NCBI GenBank assembly: GCA_964343365.1
Contig: CAYFJI010000072.1
Coordinates: 1 to 9,608 of the forward strand
DNA from: CAJXWH01 sp964343365
GTDB taxonomy: Bacteria > Pseudomonadota > Gammaproteobacteria > Arenicellales > UBA868
DNA: 9,608 nt
Direction: 5' to 3'
Part shown: positions 1 through 6,317 of the stretch, piece by piece
Layout of the letters: each line of letters begins with the position of its first letter
Position numbering within the stretch: the first letter of the stretch is position 1
Position numbers and translations under genes: made by a program
Notes under the pieces: model-generated
The model's database searches: none
Seen by the model: only the letters and a program-made list of their open reading frames with translations
Told to the model about the DNA's origin: nothing

Positions 1-361
1 CGGATTGGCGGTACGTGGTTCCAAGGTTAGTTTTGGCGAGTATGGGTTGAAGTGCTCGGGGCGTGGTCGATTGACTGCCCGACAGATAGAAGCTGCTCGA
101 AGAGCTATCAGTAGACATGTAAAACGAGGGGGCCGTTTATGGATTCGGGTGTTCCCCGATAAACCAATTTCTAAGAAACCGCTTGAAGTTCGCATGGGAA
201 AAGGAAAAGGTAACCCAGAATATTGGGTAGCTTTGGTTCAACCAGGAACGATGATATATGAAATACAGGGAGTAGATGAATCTTTAGCTCGTGAGGCATT
301 TCGATTAGCGAGCGCTAAATTACCTGTTCCTACTGAATTTGCTCGAAGGCAGGCGACCTAA
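1..361 (+). CDS. rplP: 50S ribosomal protein L16, 5'-truncated by the window edge
   Basis: L16 sits at the base of the central protuberance of the large subunit and helps position tRNA in the A and P sites. The reading frame is open from base 2 (Gly, Leu, Ala...). By comparison with the 136-residue E. coli protein, about 18 N-terminal residues lie outside the window, so the TTG at position 5 is an internal Leu codon and not a start. Recognisable segments are GRGRLTARQIEAARRA, WIRVFPDKP and VRMGKGKGNPEYWVA. The Arg in VRMGKGKG corresponds to E. coli Arg81, which is hydroxylated by the oxygenase RoxA/YcfD in that species; whether this organism does so cannot be told here. The gene ends two bases before rpmC, as in the S10 operon of other proteobacteria. 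Identity is certain; only the start is missing. Confidence 0.98.
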   Translation, partial: GLAVRGSKVSFGEYGLKCSGRGRLTARQIEAARRAISRHVKRGGRLWIRVFPDKPISKKPLEVRMGKGKGNPEYWVALVQPGTMIYEIQGVDESLAREAFRLASAKLPVPTEFARRQAT

Positions 362-363
362 AA

Positions 364-561
364 ATGGTGGACACTAATCTACCTAAAGGAGATAAATCCC
401 AACTTCAGTCAGAATTGTTGGAGTTACGAAAAGAGCAATTTAATCTCAGGATGCAACAAGGCACTGGACAACTTACTAATTCGTCAAGATTCAAACAAGT
501 GCGAAGACAGATAGCTAGAATTAAGACACGCATCGTTGAAATTTCTAAAGAGAAAAAATGA
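364..561 (+). CDS. rpmC: 50S ribosomal protein L29
   Basis: L29 is a small helical protein on the solvent side of the large subunit near the polypeptide exit tunnel, where it helps form the docking area for trigger factor and SRP. The 65-residue product has the expected two-helix hairpin: a first helix around LQSELLELRKEQFNLRMQ and a second around RFKQVRRQIARIKTRI, joined by a TGQL turn that is typical of the family. It is about the same length as E. coli L29 (63 residues). The start lies two bases after the rplP stop with only a weak ribosome-binding site, so translation is probably coupled to rplP. Its stop codon overlaps the rpsQ start in an ATGA arrangement, which implies coupling downstream as well. 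Confidence 0.97.
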   Translation: MVDTNLPKGDKSQLQSELLELRKEQFNLRMQQGTGQLTNSSRFKQVRRQIARIKTRIVEISKEKK

Positions 562-842
562 CAATAGATGATTTAAAAAGTGAAGTCGATCGAAAAACGC
601 AGTCTGTGGTAGGCAGCGTTGTAAGCGCAGGAATGGACAAAAGTATAACCGTATTGACAACTAGACAGTACAAACATCCTTTGTACAAAAAATATATACG
701 GCGATCCACTAAAATTCATGCTCATGATGAAGATAATGCCTGTAAGACAGGAGATACTGTGGTGATTGAGCACTGTCGTCCAATTTCTAAGACAAAATCT
801 TGGCGATTGCTTCACATATTGAAACGTTCTGAGCAGGAGTGA
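558..842 (+). CDS. rpsQ: 30S ribosomal protein S17
   Basis: S17 is a primary 16S rRNA-binding protein of the small subunit with an OB-type fold. The core is clear: SVVSAGMDKSITVL, then KHPLYKKYIRRSTKIHAHDE and CRPISKTKSWRL, all at the usual positions. At 94 residues it is longer than E. coli S17 (84); about nine of the extra residues are a polar N-terminal tail before the conserved VVGSVVS segment. No other ATG, GTG or TTG lies in frame before Val17, so the ATG at 558 is the only sensible start. That start overlaps the rpmC stop (ATGA, 558-561), which favours translational coupling. This is normally the last gene of the S10 operon, yet the next gene follows after only 13 bases. Confidence 0.97.
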   Translation: MTIDDLKSEVDRKTQSVVGSVVSAGMDKSITVLTTRQYKHPLYKKYIRRSTKIHAHDEDNACKTGDTVVIEHCRPISKTKSWRLLHILKRSEQE

Positions 843-855
843 GAGAGCAGAGGTC

Positions 856-1224
856 ATGATTCAAGTACAAAGTATGTTAGATGTCGCAGACAATAGTGGT
901 GCTCGAAAAGTTCAATGCATAAAAGTTTTGGGTGGATCAAAACGACGTTATGCCGGCATCGGCGATATCATAAAAATTAGCATAAAGGAAGCTATCCCGA
1001 ATAGCAGGGTTAAAAAAGGTGAAATGTTTGATGCATTAGTGGTTCGAACACGTAAAGGGGTTCGTAGGCCAGATGGATCTTTGATTCGCTTTGATCGTAA
1101 TGCAGCGGTTTTGCTTAATCCTCAATATCAACCAGTTGGAACAAGAATATTCGGCCCAGTTACCAGGGAACTTCGATCGGAACGGTTCATGCGTATAATC
1201 TCATTGGCCCCGGAAGTTCTTTAG
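856..1224 (+). CDS. rplN: 50S ribosomal protein L14
   Basis: L14 is a five-stranded beta-barrel protein at the subunit interface of the 50S particle. It contributes to intersubunit bridges and is the docking site of the silencing factor RsfS. The 122-residue length is close to that of E. coli L14 (123). The N-terminus MIQVQSMLDVADNSGARKVQ and the later segments GDIIKISIKEAIPNSRVKKG and RTRKGVRRPDGSLIRFD are characteristic. In E. coli this is the first gene of the spc operon and has its own promoter, but here it begins 13 bases after rpsQ. Purine-rich sequence upstream (AGGAG at 835-839, AGAGG at 849-853) could serve ribosome binding, though neither has ideal spacing. The last residues (LAPEVL) match the usual L14 ending. 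Confidence 0.98.
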   Translation: MIQVQSMLDVADNSGARKVQCIKVLGGSKRRYAGIGDIIKISIKEAIPNSRVKKGEMFDALVVRTRKGVRRPDGSLIRFDRNAAVLLNPQYQPVGTRIFGPVTRELRSERFMRIISLAPEVL

Positions 1225-1229
1225 TAGTT

Positions 1230-1556
1230 ATGGCCACTAAGAAAATTAGGCAAGGAGACGATGTCGTTGTTTTGGCAGGTCGAGACAAGGGAAAGCGGGG
1301 TACGGTATTAAAGATCCTACCGGATGAAAGAGTACTGGTGGATAATGTAAATGTGGTTAAAAAACATCAAAGGCCTAATCCGAACAAGGGACAGACGGGC
1401 GGTATAATAGAAAAAGAGGCGCCTATCCATATATCAAATATCGCCCTCTATAATCCAAATAGTAAGCGAGGTGGCCGTGCAGGGGTTAGACGGTTAGAGG
1501 ATGGTCGGAAGGTTAGATTTTTCAGATCGGATGACGAAGTAATCGATTTAGGATAG
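1230..1556 (+). CDS. rplX: 50S ribosomal protein L24
   Basis: L24 is one of the two assembly-initiator proteins of the large subunit, and it sits beside the exit-tunnel opening. The 108-residue product begins with a KOW-type segment (GDDVVVLAGRDKGKRGTV, residues about 9-26), followed by VNVVKKHQRPNP and then GGIIEKEAPIHISNIALYNP, all expected in this family. It is slightly longer than E. coli L24 (104). The start is five bases after the rplN stop. The only purine-rich stretch upstream (GGAAG, 1212-1216) lies inside rplN, so coupled translation is likely. In E. coli, rplN and rplX are the spc genes upstream of the S8 repressor site, which here maps just downstream in rplE. Confidence 0.97.
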   Translation: MATKKIRQGDDVVVLAGRDKGKRGTVLKILPDERVLVDNVNVVKKHQRPNPNKGQTGGIIEKEAPIHISNIALYNPNSKRGGRAGVRRLEDGRKVRFFRSDDEVIDLG

Positions 1557-1575
1557 TGGAGCTGAGTAAAAAATT

Positions 1576-2115
1576 ATGGCGAGATTATTAGAGCACTATA
1601 ATGAAAAAGTAGTTCCTGCTCTCGTAGAGGAGTTTGGATACAAGAGCCTGATGCAGGTGCCTCGGTTACAGAAGATTACAGTAAATATGGGTTTAGGCGA
1701 AGCCTTAACCGATAAGAAGGTTTTAGAGGCAGCACAATCGGATTTGTCATTAATTACTGGACAAAAGCCAATATTGACTAAAGCAAGAAAGTCGGTCGCA
1801 GCTTTTAAGGTGCGAGAGGGTTGGGCAATCGGTGCCAAGGTAACATTGCGACGTGACAAGATGTATGAGTTTTTAGACCGCCTAATTTCAGTCGCTATTC
1901 CCAGAGTCCGGGATTTTCGTGGGCTCCCATCAAAGTCATTTGACGGACGAGGAAACTTTAGTATCGGCTTTAAAGAGCAAATAATTTTTCCCGAAATTGA
2001 TTACGATAAGGTAGATGCTTTTCGTGGGCTTAATGTTACATTAACGACATCAGCTCAGACAGATATAGAAGCTGAAGCGCTCTTAAAGCAATTTCGTTTT
2101 CCACTACGAACGTAA
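1576..2115 (+). CDS. rplE: 50S ribosomal protein L5
   Basis: L5 binds 5S rRNA and, with L18, brings it into the central protuberance; it also contacts P-site tRNA and S13. The 179-residue length equals that of E. coli L5. Diagnostic segments include LQKITVNMGLGEA, GQKPILTKARKSVAAFK, RVRDFRGLPSKSFDGRGNFS and EQIIFPEIDYDKV, with the usual FPLR-type C-terminus. The gene begins 19 bases after rplX. Its first fifteen or so codons overlap a predicted two-helix RNA structure in the position of the E. coli S8 repressor site, so translation of rplE, and of the genes coupled to it, is probably feedback-controlled. No clear Shine-Dalgarno sequence stands out in the AT-rich spacer apart from the purine stretch near 1558-1566. 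Confidence 0.98.
   Translation: MARLLEHYNEKVVPALVEEFGYKSLMQVPRLQKITVNMGLGEALTDKKVLEAAQSDLSLITGQKPILTKARKSVAAFKVREGWAIGAKVTLRRDKMYEFLDRLISVAIPRVRDFRGLPSKSFDGRGNFSIGFKEQIIFPEIDYDKVDAFRGLNVTLTTSAQTDIEAEALLKQFRFPLRT
1590..1622 (+). promoter_or_regulatory. Candidate S8 translational operator in the spc mRNA
   Basis: In E. coli, excess S8 represses the spc operon by binding an mRNA structure over the beginning of rplE that mimics its 16S rRNA site. Here an outer stem AGAGC (1590-1594) with GCTCT (1618-1622) encloses an inner stem ACTAT (1595-1599) with GTAGT (1609-1613, one T-G pair). A nine-base loop caps it, and a four-base bulge, TTCC T-rich (1614-1617), lies on the 3' side only. The inner stem matches the E. 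coli ACTAC/GTAGT helix at the same codons. The outer stem differs in sequence and slightly in register but is again paired. This is inferred from position and pairing. Part of the likeness could come from conserved protein sequence. Confidence 0.5.
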
Positions 2116-2132
2116 AAGAGAATAAATAAAAT

Positions 2133-2438
2133 ATGGCTAAGAAATCGATGTTGGCTCGTGAAATAAAGAGAAAAAAATTAGAACAGCAATTTTCAGCAAT
2201 GAGAACAGACCTAAAAGTAAAAATTCAAAATGCATCTTTGCCTGATGAGGAAAGATGGTTAGCTATGATGAGTTTGCAAAAGTTACCAAGGGATTCAGCG
2301 CGTAGTCGACAACGTAATCGTTGTGCTATGACAGGACGTCCTAGAGGATATTTTAGGCACTTTGGCTTAGGGCGTAATGCCCTTCGTGAAGTGGTAATGC
2401 GGGGTGAAGCACCTGGTGTTGTGAAGGCTAGTTGGTAG
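2133..2438 (+). CDS. rpsN: 30S ribosomal protein S14, long zinc-independent form
   Basis: S14 is a late-assembling protein of the small-subunit head and lies close to S3 and S10. The 101-residue length and the sequence identify the long C-minus type: the place where short S14 proteins carry CXXC zinc pairs holds SLPDEERWLAMMSLQKLPRD and QRNRCAMTGRPRGYFRHFGL, with a single cysteine. The N-terminus MAKKSMLARE and the C-terminus GEAPGVVKASW match E. coli S14 closely. A purine-rich AAGAGA (2116-2121) lies 11 bases before the ATG, in an AT-rich spacer of 17 bases after rplE. In E. coli this gene is within the stretch directly regulated by S8. No second, zinc-dependent S14 paralogue is present in the window. 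Confidence 0.98.
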   Translation: MAKKSMLAREIKRKKLEQQFSAMRTDLKVKIQNASLPDEERWLAMMSLQKLPRDSARSRQRNRCAMTGRPRGYFRHFGLGRNALREVVMRGEAPGVVKASW

Positions 2439-2455
2439 CAGGAGGGGATCTATAA

Positions 2456-2854
2456 ATGAGTATGTCTGACCCCATTGCTGATATGTTAACTCGCATTCGA
2501 AATGGCCAAAAATCAGGACGTGATACCGTTAAAATGCCGACCTCCAAGATTAAAGAGGCGGTAGCCCGAGTACTTCAAGACGAAGGTTTTATAGAGACGT
2601 CGGAAACCATTCTCGAAGCTGATGGAAAAAAAATATTAATACTGACTTTGAAATACTTTAAGGGTAAGCCTGTTATTAGTCGTATAGAACGGGTGAGCCG
2701 GCCTGGCAAACGAGTTTATTGTCGAAGTGTTGATATTCCTATAGTAGATAATGGCATGGGAACAGTTGTTGTTTCAACCTCTAAGGGGATTATGACTGGC
2801 AAGCGAGCTAAAGCATCTCAAGCGGGCGGCGAAATAATCTGCACTGTCAGTTAA
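2456..2854 (+). CDS. rpsH: 30S ribosomal protein S8
   Basis: S8 is a primary binder of the 16S rRNA central domain. In E. coli it is the translational repressor of the spc operon. The 132-residue product opens with MSMSDPIADMLTRIRNGQ and closes with VVSTSKGIMTGKRAKASQAG followed by GEIICTVS, which contains the family signature around STSKG. It is about two residues longer than E. coli S8. A strong AGGAGG at 2440-2445 lies ten bases before the ATG at 2456. The second ATG at 2462 is also possible, but the MSM start mirrors E. coli MSMQD. Presence of a normal S8 is consistent with the candidate S8 site found at the start of rplE in the same transcript. Confidence 0.98.
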   Translation: MSMSDPIADMLTRIRNGQKSGRDTVKMPTSKIKEAVARVLQDEGFIETSETILEADGKKILILTLKYFKGKPVISRIERVSRPGKRVYCRSVDIPIVDNGMGTVVVSTSKGIMTGKRAKASQAGGEIICTVS

Positions 2855-2876
2855 TTAATAGAAAAATATAATAGGT

Positions 2877-3404
2877 ATGTCTAGAATAGCGAAGAATCCG
2901 GTCTTGATACCGTCGGGGGTCGAAATAAAGATCGAACCCGGCAAGGTGATGGCTAAAGGGCCTAAGGGAGAGCACTATTTGAATCTCCACTCAGATATAA
3001 AATTACATCACAAAGGTGATGCTTTGCAAGTTGAGCAAACTGAATCAGGATCGACAGCCATTGCTGGTACGATGCGTTCTCTAGTGAATAATCTCATTGT
3101 TGGAGTGACTAACGGTTTTGAAAAAAAACTAACGATTATTGGTGTTGGATATCGTGCCCAATCCAAAGGGAAGGTACTTAATATGAGTTTAGGTTTTTCT
3201 CATCCTGTGGAATACAAGGTGCCTGATGGGATTTCAGTAGAGACACCGAGTCAGACAGAAATCGTGGTAAAAGGAATTGATAAGCAGTTAGTCGGCCAGA
3301 CAGCAGCAGAAATTCGTCGCTTTCGACCTCCTGAGCCCTATAAAGGTAAAGGTGTTCGGTATGAAGATGAATATGTAGTGCGGAAACAGGCTAAGAAGGT
3401 TTAA
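2877..3404 (+). CDS. rplF: 50S ribosomal protein L6
   Basis: L6 binds the sarcin-ricin region and the neighbouring L7/L12 stalk base of the large subunit, where translational GTPases act. The 175-residue product is near the E. coli length (177) and shows the two repeated alpha/beta domains. The first is MSRIAKNPVLIPSGVEIKIE onward, linked through GVTNGFEKKLTIIGVGYRAQ to the second domain, which holds the signature PEPYKGKGVRY at residues 152-162. The gap after rpsH is 22 bases, AT-rich, and without a convincing Shine-Dalgarno sequence; an AGG lies directly against the start codon. Initiation may depend on coupling with rpsH or on an unstructured leader. The identity is not in doubt. Confidence 0.98.
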   Translation: MSRIAKNPVLIPSGVEIKIEPGKVMAKGPKGEHYLNLHSDIKLHHKGDALQVEQTESGSTAIAGTMRSLVNNLIVGVTNGFEKKLTIIGVGYRAQSKGKVLNMSLGFSHPVEYKVPDGISVETPSQTEIVVKGIDKQLVGQTAAEIRRFRPPEPYKGKGVRYEDEYVVRKQAKKV

Positions 3405-3418
3405 CAGGTAATCTAAAG

Positions 3419-3775
3419 ATGAAAACTCGTAAAGTAGCCAGATTACGTCGTGCGCGAAAGACTCGCGCCAAAATTAAGCGTTTAGGAGTTAATCGCCTCT
3501 GCGTTTTTAGGTCCCCACGACATCTCTATGCACAGATAATAGAAGCTAACGAAGGGCGGGTAATTGTTAGCGCGTCAACGACAGAGTCAGAACTGAAAGC
3601 ACAGCTAAAATATGGGGGTAATGTTGGCGCAGCCACTTTGGTAGGCAAACATTTAGCTGAGAAAGCGAAGGCAGTAGGCATAAAACAAGTCGCATTTGAT
3701 CGATCTGGTTACAAGTATCATGGTCGAGTCAAAGCCTTAGCGGAAGCAGCGCGTAAAAACGGGCTCGAATTCTGA
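3419..3775 (+). CDS. rplR: 50S ribosomal protein L18
   Basis: L18 binds 5S rRNA together with L5 and carries it into the central protuberance. The 118-residue sequence starts with the expected basic tail (MKTRKVARLRRARKTRAKIK), then RLCVFRSPRHLYAQII, and ends with VAFDRSGYKYHGRVKALAEA and the short tail ARKNGLEF. It is one residue longer than E. coli L18. The start lies 14 bases after rplF with a modest AGG (3406-3408) about ten bases upstream. The stop codon at 3773-3775 comes 26 bases before the preferred rpsE start. Nothing unusual is seen in composition or length. Confidence 0.98.
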   Translation: MKTRKVARLRRARKTRAKIKRLGVNRLCVFRSPRHLYAQIIEANEGRVIVSASTTESELKAQLKYGGNVGAATLVGKHLAEKAKAVGIKQVAFDRSGYKYHGRVKALAEAARKNGLEF

Positions 3776-3785
3776 CTGTGAAAAG

Positions 3786-3791
3786 AAAGGA
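3786..3791 (+). promoter_or_regulatory. Ribosome-binding site that fixes the rpsE start
   Basis: The sequence AAAGGA lies ten bases before the ATG at 3802. An upstream in-frame GTG at 3778 would begin eight codons earlier, but this purine stretch would then be inside the gene, and the extra residues have no counterpart in S5 families. The site therefore supports the ATG. Confidence 0.6.
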
Positions 3792-3801
3792 TAGTAATCC
3801 A

Positions 3802-4326
3802 ATGAATAAGAAGTCAAATAAGAAATCTGAGGTAGATGCAGTGGACTTTGATGGATTCCAGGAACATCTTATACAGGTAAATAGAGTCGCCAAAGTTGTA
3901 AAAGGAGGAAGGATATTTGGGTTTACAGGACTAGTCGTAGTGGGCGATGGGAATGGTCGCGTTGGTATAGGCAGAGGCAAAGCACGCGAAGTACCAGTTG
4001 CTGTCCAAAAGGCTATGGAAGATGCTCGCCGAAATCTTTATACAGTTAACTTGAATAATGGAACATTGCATTACCCAATAATAGGTCGGCATGGAGCAGC
4101 GCGAGTAGTGATGCGTCCCGCTTCAGATGGAACAGGGATAATTGCTGGCGGTACAATGCGAGCAATTTTTGAGGCGGCGGGAGTTCAAAATGTACTAGCA
4201 AAGGTAATTGGTACTACAAATCCAATCAATGTTGCTCGCGCGACGATCGATGGTTTGTGTCGAATCCAAAATCCAGAGCAGGTTGCAGCTAAGCGTGGAA
4301 AATCTGTTTCGGAAATAATGGGGTAG
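3802..4326 (+). CDS. rpsE: 30S ribosomal protein S5
   Basis: S5 lies near the decoding centre and mRNA entry of the small subunit and affects accuracy and helicase-like unwinding of mRNA. With the ATG at 3802 the product has 174 residues, about seven more than E. coli S5, because the acidic-polar N-terminal tail is longer. The N-terminal dsRNA-binding-like domain has VNRVAKVVKGGRIFGFTGLV and GDGNGRVGIGRGKAREVP. The C-terminal domain has GTGIIAGGTMRAIFEAAGVQ and STNPIN-type TTNPINVARATIDGL, ending AAKRGKSVSEIMG. The loop where spectinomycin-resistance changes occur in E. coli (around VKGGR, here residues 33-37) looks wild-type. A GTG at 3778 could add eight residues but is judged less likely. 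Confidence 0.96.
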   Translation: MNKKSNKKSEVDAVDFDGFQEHLIQVNRVAKVVKGGRIFGFTGLVVVGDGNGRVGIGRGKAREVPVAVQKAMEDARRNLYTVNLNNGTLHYPIIGRHGAARVVMRPASDGTGIIAGGTMRAIFEAAGVQNVLAKVIGTTNPINVARATIDGLCRIQNPEQVAAKRGKSVSEIMG

Positions 4327-4334
4327 AAATCAAT

Positions 4335-4529
4335 ATGTCGAATAGTGAGCAAAAAAAAATAATTATCACATTGAAGCGTAGTCGATATGGTCGTGGCGAA
4401 ACGCAACAGAATTGCGTGAAAGGTCTTGGTTTAAGGAAAATTAATCAGTCAGTTGAGGTAGAGGACACACCAGCGATACGGGGAATGATTAATAAAGTTA
4501 GTCATCTGGTGCGCGTTCAGGAAAGTTAA
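4335..4529 (+). CDS. rpmD: 50S ribosomal protein L30
   Basis: L30 is a small two-domain protein on the large subunit near helices 38 and 45 of 23S rRNA, and it is dispensable in some bacteria. The 64-residue product has the usual KKIIITLKRSRYGRGETQQ strand-turn-helix start. It then has KGLGLRKINQSVEVEDTPAI and GMINKVSHLVRVQE, the signature end of the family. It is about five residues longer than E. coli L30, the extra lying at the N-terminus (MSNSEQ). It starts eight bases after the rpsE stop with no strong ribosome-binding site, and ends one base before rplO, so all three are probably translated in a coupled fashion. Confidence 0.97.
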   Translation: MSNSEQKKIIITLKRSRYGRGETQQNCVKGLGLRKINQSVEVEDTPAIRGMINKVSHLVRVQES

Positions 4530-4530
4530 T

Positions 4531-4965
4531 ATGCGTCTAAATGAAATCAAACCAAGCGCTGGGTCTAGGAAATCGATAACAAGAGCCGGACGTGGATATG
4601 GATCTAATCGTGGCAGTACTGCTGGTCGCGGCGATAAAGGACAGAAGTCCCGTTCAGGTGGTTATCATAAAGTTGGGTTCGAGGGCGGGCAGATGCCACT
4701 ACAAAGACGTGTGCCTAAACGTGGATTCAGATCCTTGGTTCGAAGTCGAATTGCGGAGGTTCGGTTGCATGAATTAGAAAAAATAGCAGATCAATCAGTA
4801 GATCTTTCTGTTTTAAAAACGGCGGGTGTTGTTCGTCGTAACGCAATAAGAGCAAAGGTGATAGGAACGGGAAAAATAAGTAAGGCAGTCGTTCTTCGTG
4901 GCATTAAGGTAACCGCAGGCGCACGGACTGCTATCGAGCAAGCCGGTGGAAAAGTAGAGGATTAA
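4531..4965 (+). CDS. rplO: 50S ribosomal protein L15
   Basis: L15 is a late-assembly protein whose long basic extension threads into 23S rRNA near the peptidyl-transferase region. The 144-residue length equals that of E. coli L15. The N-terminal MRLNEIKPSAGSRKS is followed by a Gly/Arg/Lys-rich extension (GRGYGSNRGSTAGRGDKGQK). The signature GGQMPLQRRVPKRGF falls at residues 52-66. The C-terminal globular domain ends TAIEQAGGKVED. The start is one base after the rpmD stop, so translation is almost certainly coupled. It ends four bases before secY, the constant neighbour of rplO in bacteria. The rplO-secY link is typical of spc operons. Confidence 0.98.
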   Translation: MRLNEIKPSAGSRKSITRAGRGYGSNRGSTAGRGDKGQKSRSGGYHKVGFEGGQMPLQRRVPKRGFRSLVRSRIAEVRLHELEKIADQSVDLSVLKTAGVVRRNAIRAKVIGTGKISKAVVLRGIKVTAGARTAIEQAGGKVED

Positions 4966-4969
4966 CTAT

Positions 4970-6298
4970 ATGGCATCTCCATTGGCTGGACTCGGAAAAT
5001 TAACGGAATTACGCCAAAGAATCTTTTTTGTTTTGGGAGCAATGGTAGTTTTTCGTATAGGAGCTCATATTCCAATACCGGGAGTGGATCCTAATGCGGT
5101 TGCAGCCCTATTTGATCAAACACAAGGATCTATCGTCGATGTTTTTAATATGTTTTCAGGTGGTGCACTGAAGCGAATGTCAATACTGGCTCTCGGTGTA
5201 ATGCCTTATATATCTGCGTCGATCATCATGCAGATGATGAGCTCAGTCATTCCTCGATTGGAGCAACTAAAAAAAGAAGGAGAATCCGGTCGAAGAAAAA
5301 TAACGCAATACACTCGTTATGGCACCATTGTGCTTGCAACATTTCAAGCACTAGGAATTTCCATAGCAATTGGTGGACAAGAAGTGGGAGGCGCACCAGT
5401 AGTAATGGTTTCAGGCCTTGGCTTTAAAATTACAGCAGTTGCTACATTAGTCACAGGAACAATGTTCCTAGTCTGGCTCGGAGAGCAAATTACTGAAAGA
5501 GGTATTGGAAATGGAATTTCTCTAATTATTTTTGGAAGTATCGTCGCCGGCCTACCGTCAGCAGTAGCGGGTACACTCGAGTTAGCTAGAACAGGAGCTT
5601 TCACTCCAATTGGGGTTTTACTTCTATTTATCGGGGCTATAGGTGTGATCGGAGTAGTAGTATTTGTTGAACGGGGACAGCGTCGAATTACAGTCAATTA
5701 CGCAAAACGGCAGCAAGGGAGGCGAATGTTGGCAGGACAAACAACTCATCTTCCCTTAAAAGTTAATATGGCTGGTGTGATACCTCCAATTTTTGCTTCG
5801 AGTATTATTTTGTTTCCAGCGAGTCTAGGCAGTTGGTTTGGCCAAACTGATGGCATGGGTTGGCTTCGTAATATTGCAACAACATTAGCCCCAGGCCAGC
5901 CAGTATACACATTAATATATGCAGCAATGATAGTATTTTTCTGTTTCTTTTATACAGCCATGGTTTTCAATCCCAAAGAAATTGCAGATAATCTTAAGAA
6001 GTCTGGTGCGTTTGTGCCAGGTGTACGGCCAGGCATTCAGACCTCAAACTATATCGATCGGGTGGTGTCAAGATTAACCTTAGGTGGCGCCGTTTATTTA
6101 ACAGTAATCTGTCTGATCCCAGAATTCTTGATAGTGAGGTGGAGCGTTCCATTCTATTTCGGAGGGACATCACTTTTGATAATTGTCGTTGTGGCAATGG
6201 ATCTGATGACACAAGTTCAATCTTATTTGATGTCTAGGCAATACGAAAGTCTTATGAAAAAATCCAATTTAGCTGGTGGATTGGGCCTAACTCGTTGA
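4970..6298 (+). CDS. secY: Protein translocase subunit SecY
   Basis: SecY is the inner-membrane channel of the Sec translocon. With SecE and SecG it exports unfolded proteins driven by SecA, and with ribosomes and YidC it inserts membrane proteins. The 442-residue product has the length of E. coli SecY (443) and about ten hydrophobic spans, the first near residues 18-38. Seen in order are the TM1 exit GAHIPIPGVDP and the plug region GSIVDVFNMFSGGALKRMSI. Next come the SecY signature ERGIGNGIS (Glu176 onward) and the cytoplasmic loop AFVPGVRPG, whose Arg353 matches the Arg357 of E. coli that is needed for SecA-driven export. The C-terminal tail is SLMKKSNLAGGLGLTR. AGAGG (4956-4960) precedes the ATG by nine bases. 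Confidence 0.99.
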   Translation: MASPLAGLGKLTELRQRIFFVLGAMVVFRIGAHIPIPGVDPNAVAALFDQTQGSIVDVFNMFSGGALKRMSILALGVMPYISASIIMQMMSSVIPRLEQLKKEGESGRRKITQYTRYGTIVLATFQALGISIAIGGQEVGGAPVVMVSGLGFKITAVATLVTGTMFLVWLGEQITERGIGNGISLIIFGSIVAGLPSAVAGTLELARTGAFTPIGVLLLFIGAIGVIGVVVFVERGQRRITVNYAKRQQGRRMLAGQTTHLPLKVNMAGVIPPIFASSIILFPASLGSWFGQTDGMGWLRNIATTLAPGQPVYTLIYAAMIVFFCFFYTAMVFNPKEIADNLKKSGAFVPGVRPGIQTSNYIDRVVSRLTLGGAVYLTVICLIPEFLIVRWSVPFYFGGTSLLIIVVVAMDLMTQVQSYLMSRQYESLMKKSNLAGGLGLTR

Positions 6299-6317
6299 AA
6301 AGAAAAAGGATATAGTT

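Noticed and set aside
654..659. Perfect TTGACA inside rpsQ, a possible -35 for an embedded spc promoter
   Set aside because: No -10-like hexamer lies 15-19 bases downstream (sequence around 675-684 is CATCCTTTG); the codons read normal S17.
668..686. Seven-base perfect hairpin GTACAAA/TTTGTAC with a five-base loop within rpsQ
   Set aside because: A few such hairpins are expected by chance in nearly 10 kb, and it encodes conserved S17 residues (YKHPLYK).
573..857. 94-codon - strand frame opposite rpsQ, and similar antisense frames opposite rplE, rpsE and secY
   Set aside because: They lie opposite strongly conserved ribosomal protein or secY genes and are antisense shadows without family likeness.
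1403..1408. TATAAT inside rplX
   Set aside because: No -35 match at proper distance; it is part of the conserved L24 coding sequence around GGIIEK.
3778..3801. GTG at 3778 as the start of rpsE
   Set aside because: It would begin two bases after the rplR stop without a ribosome-binding site and add eight residues with no family counterpart; AAAGGA favours the ATG at 3802.
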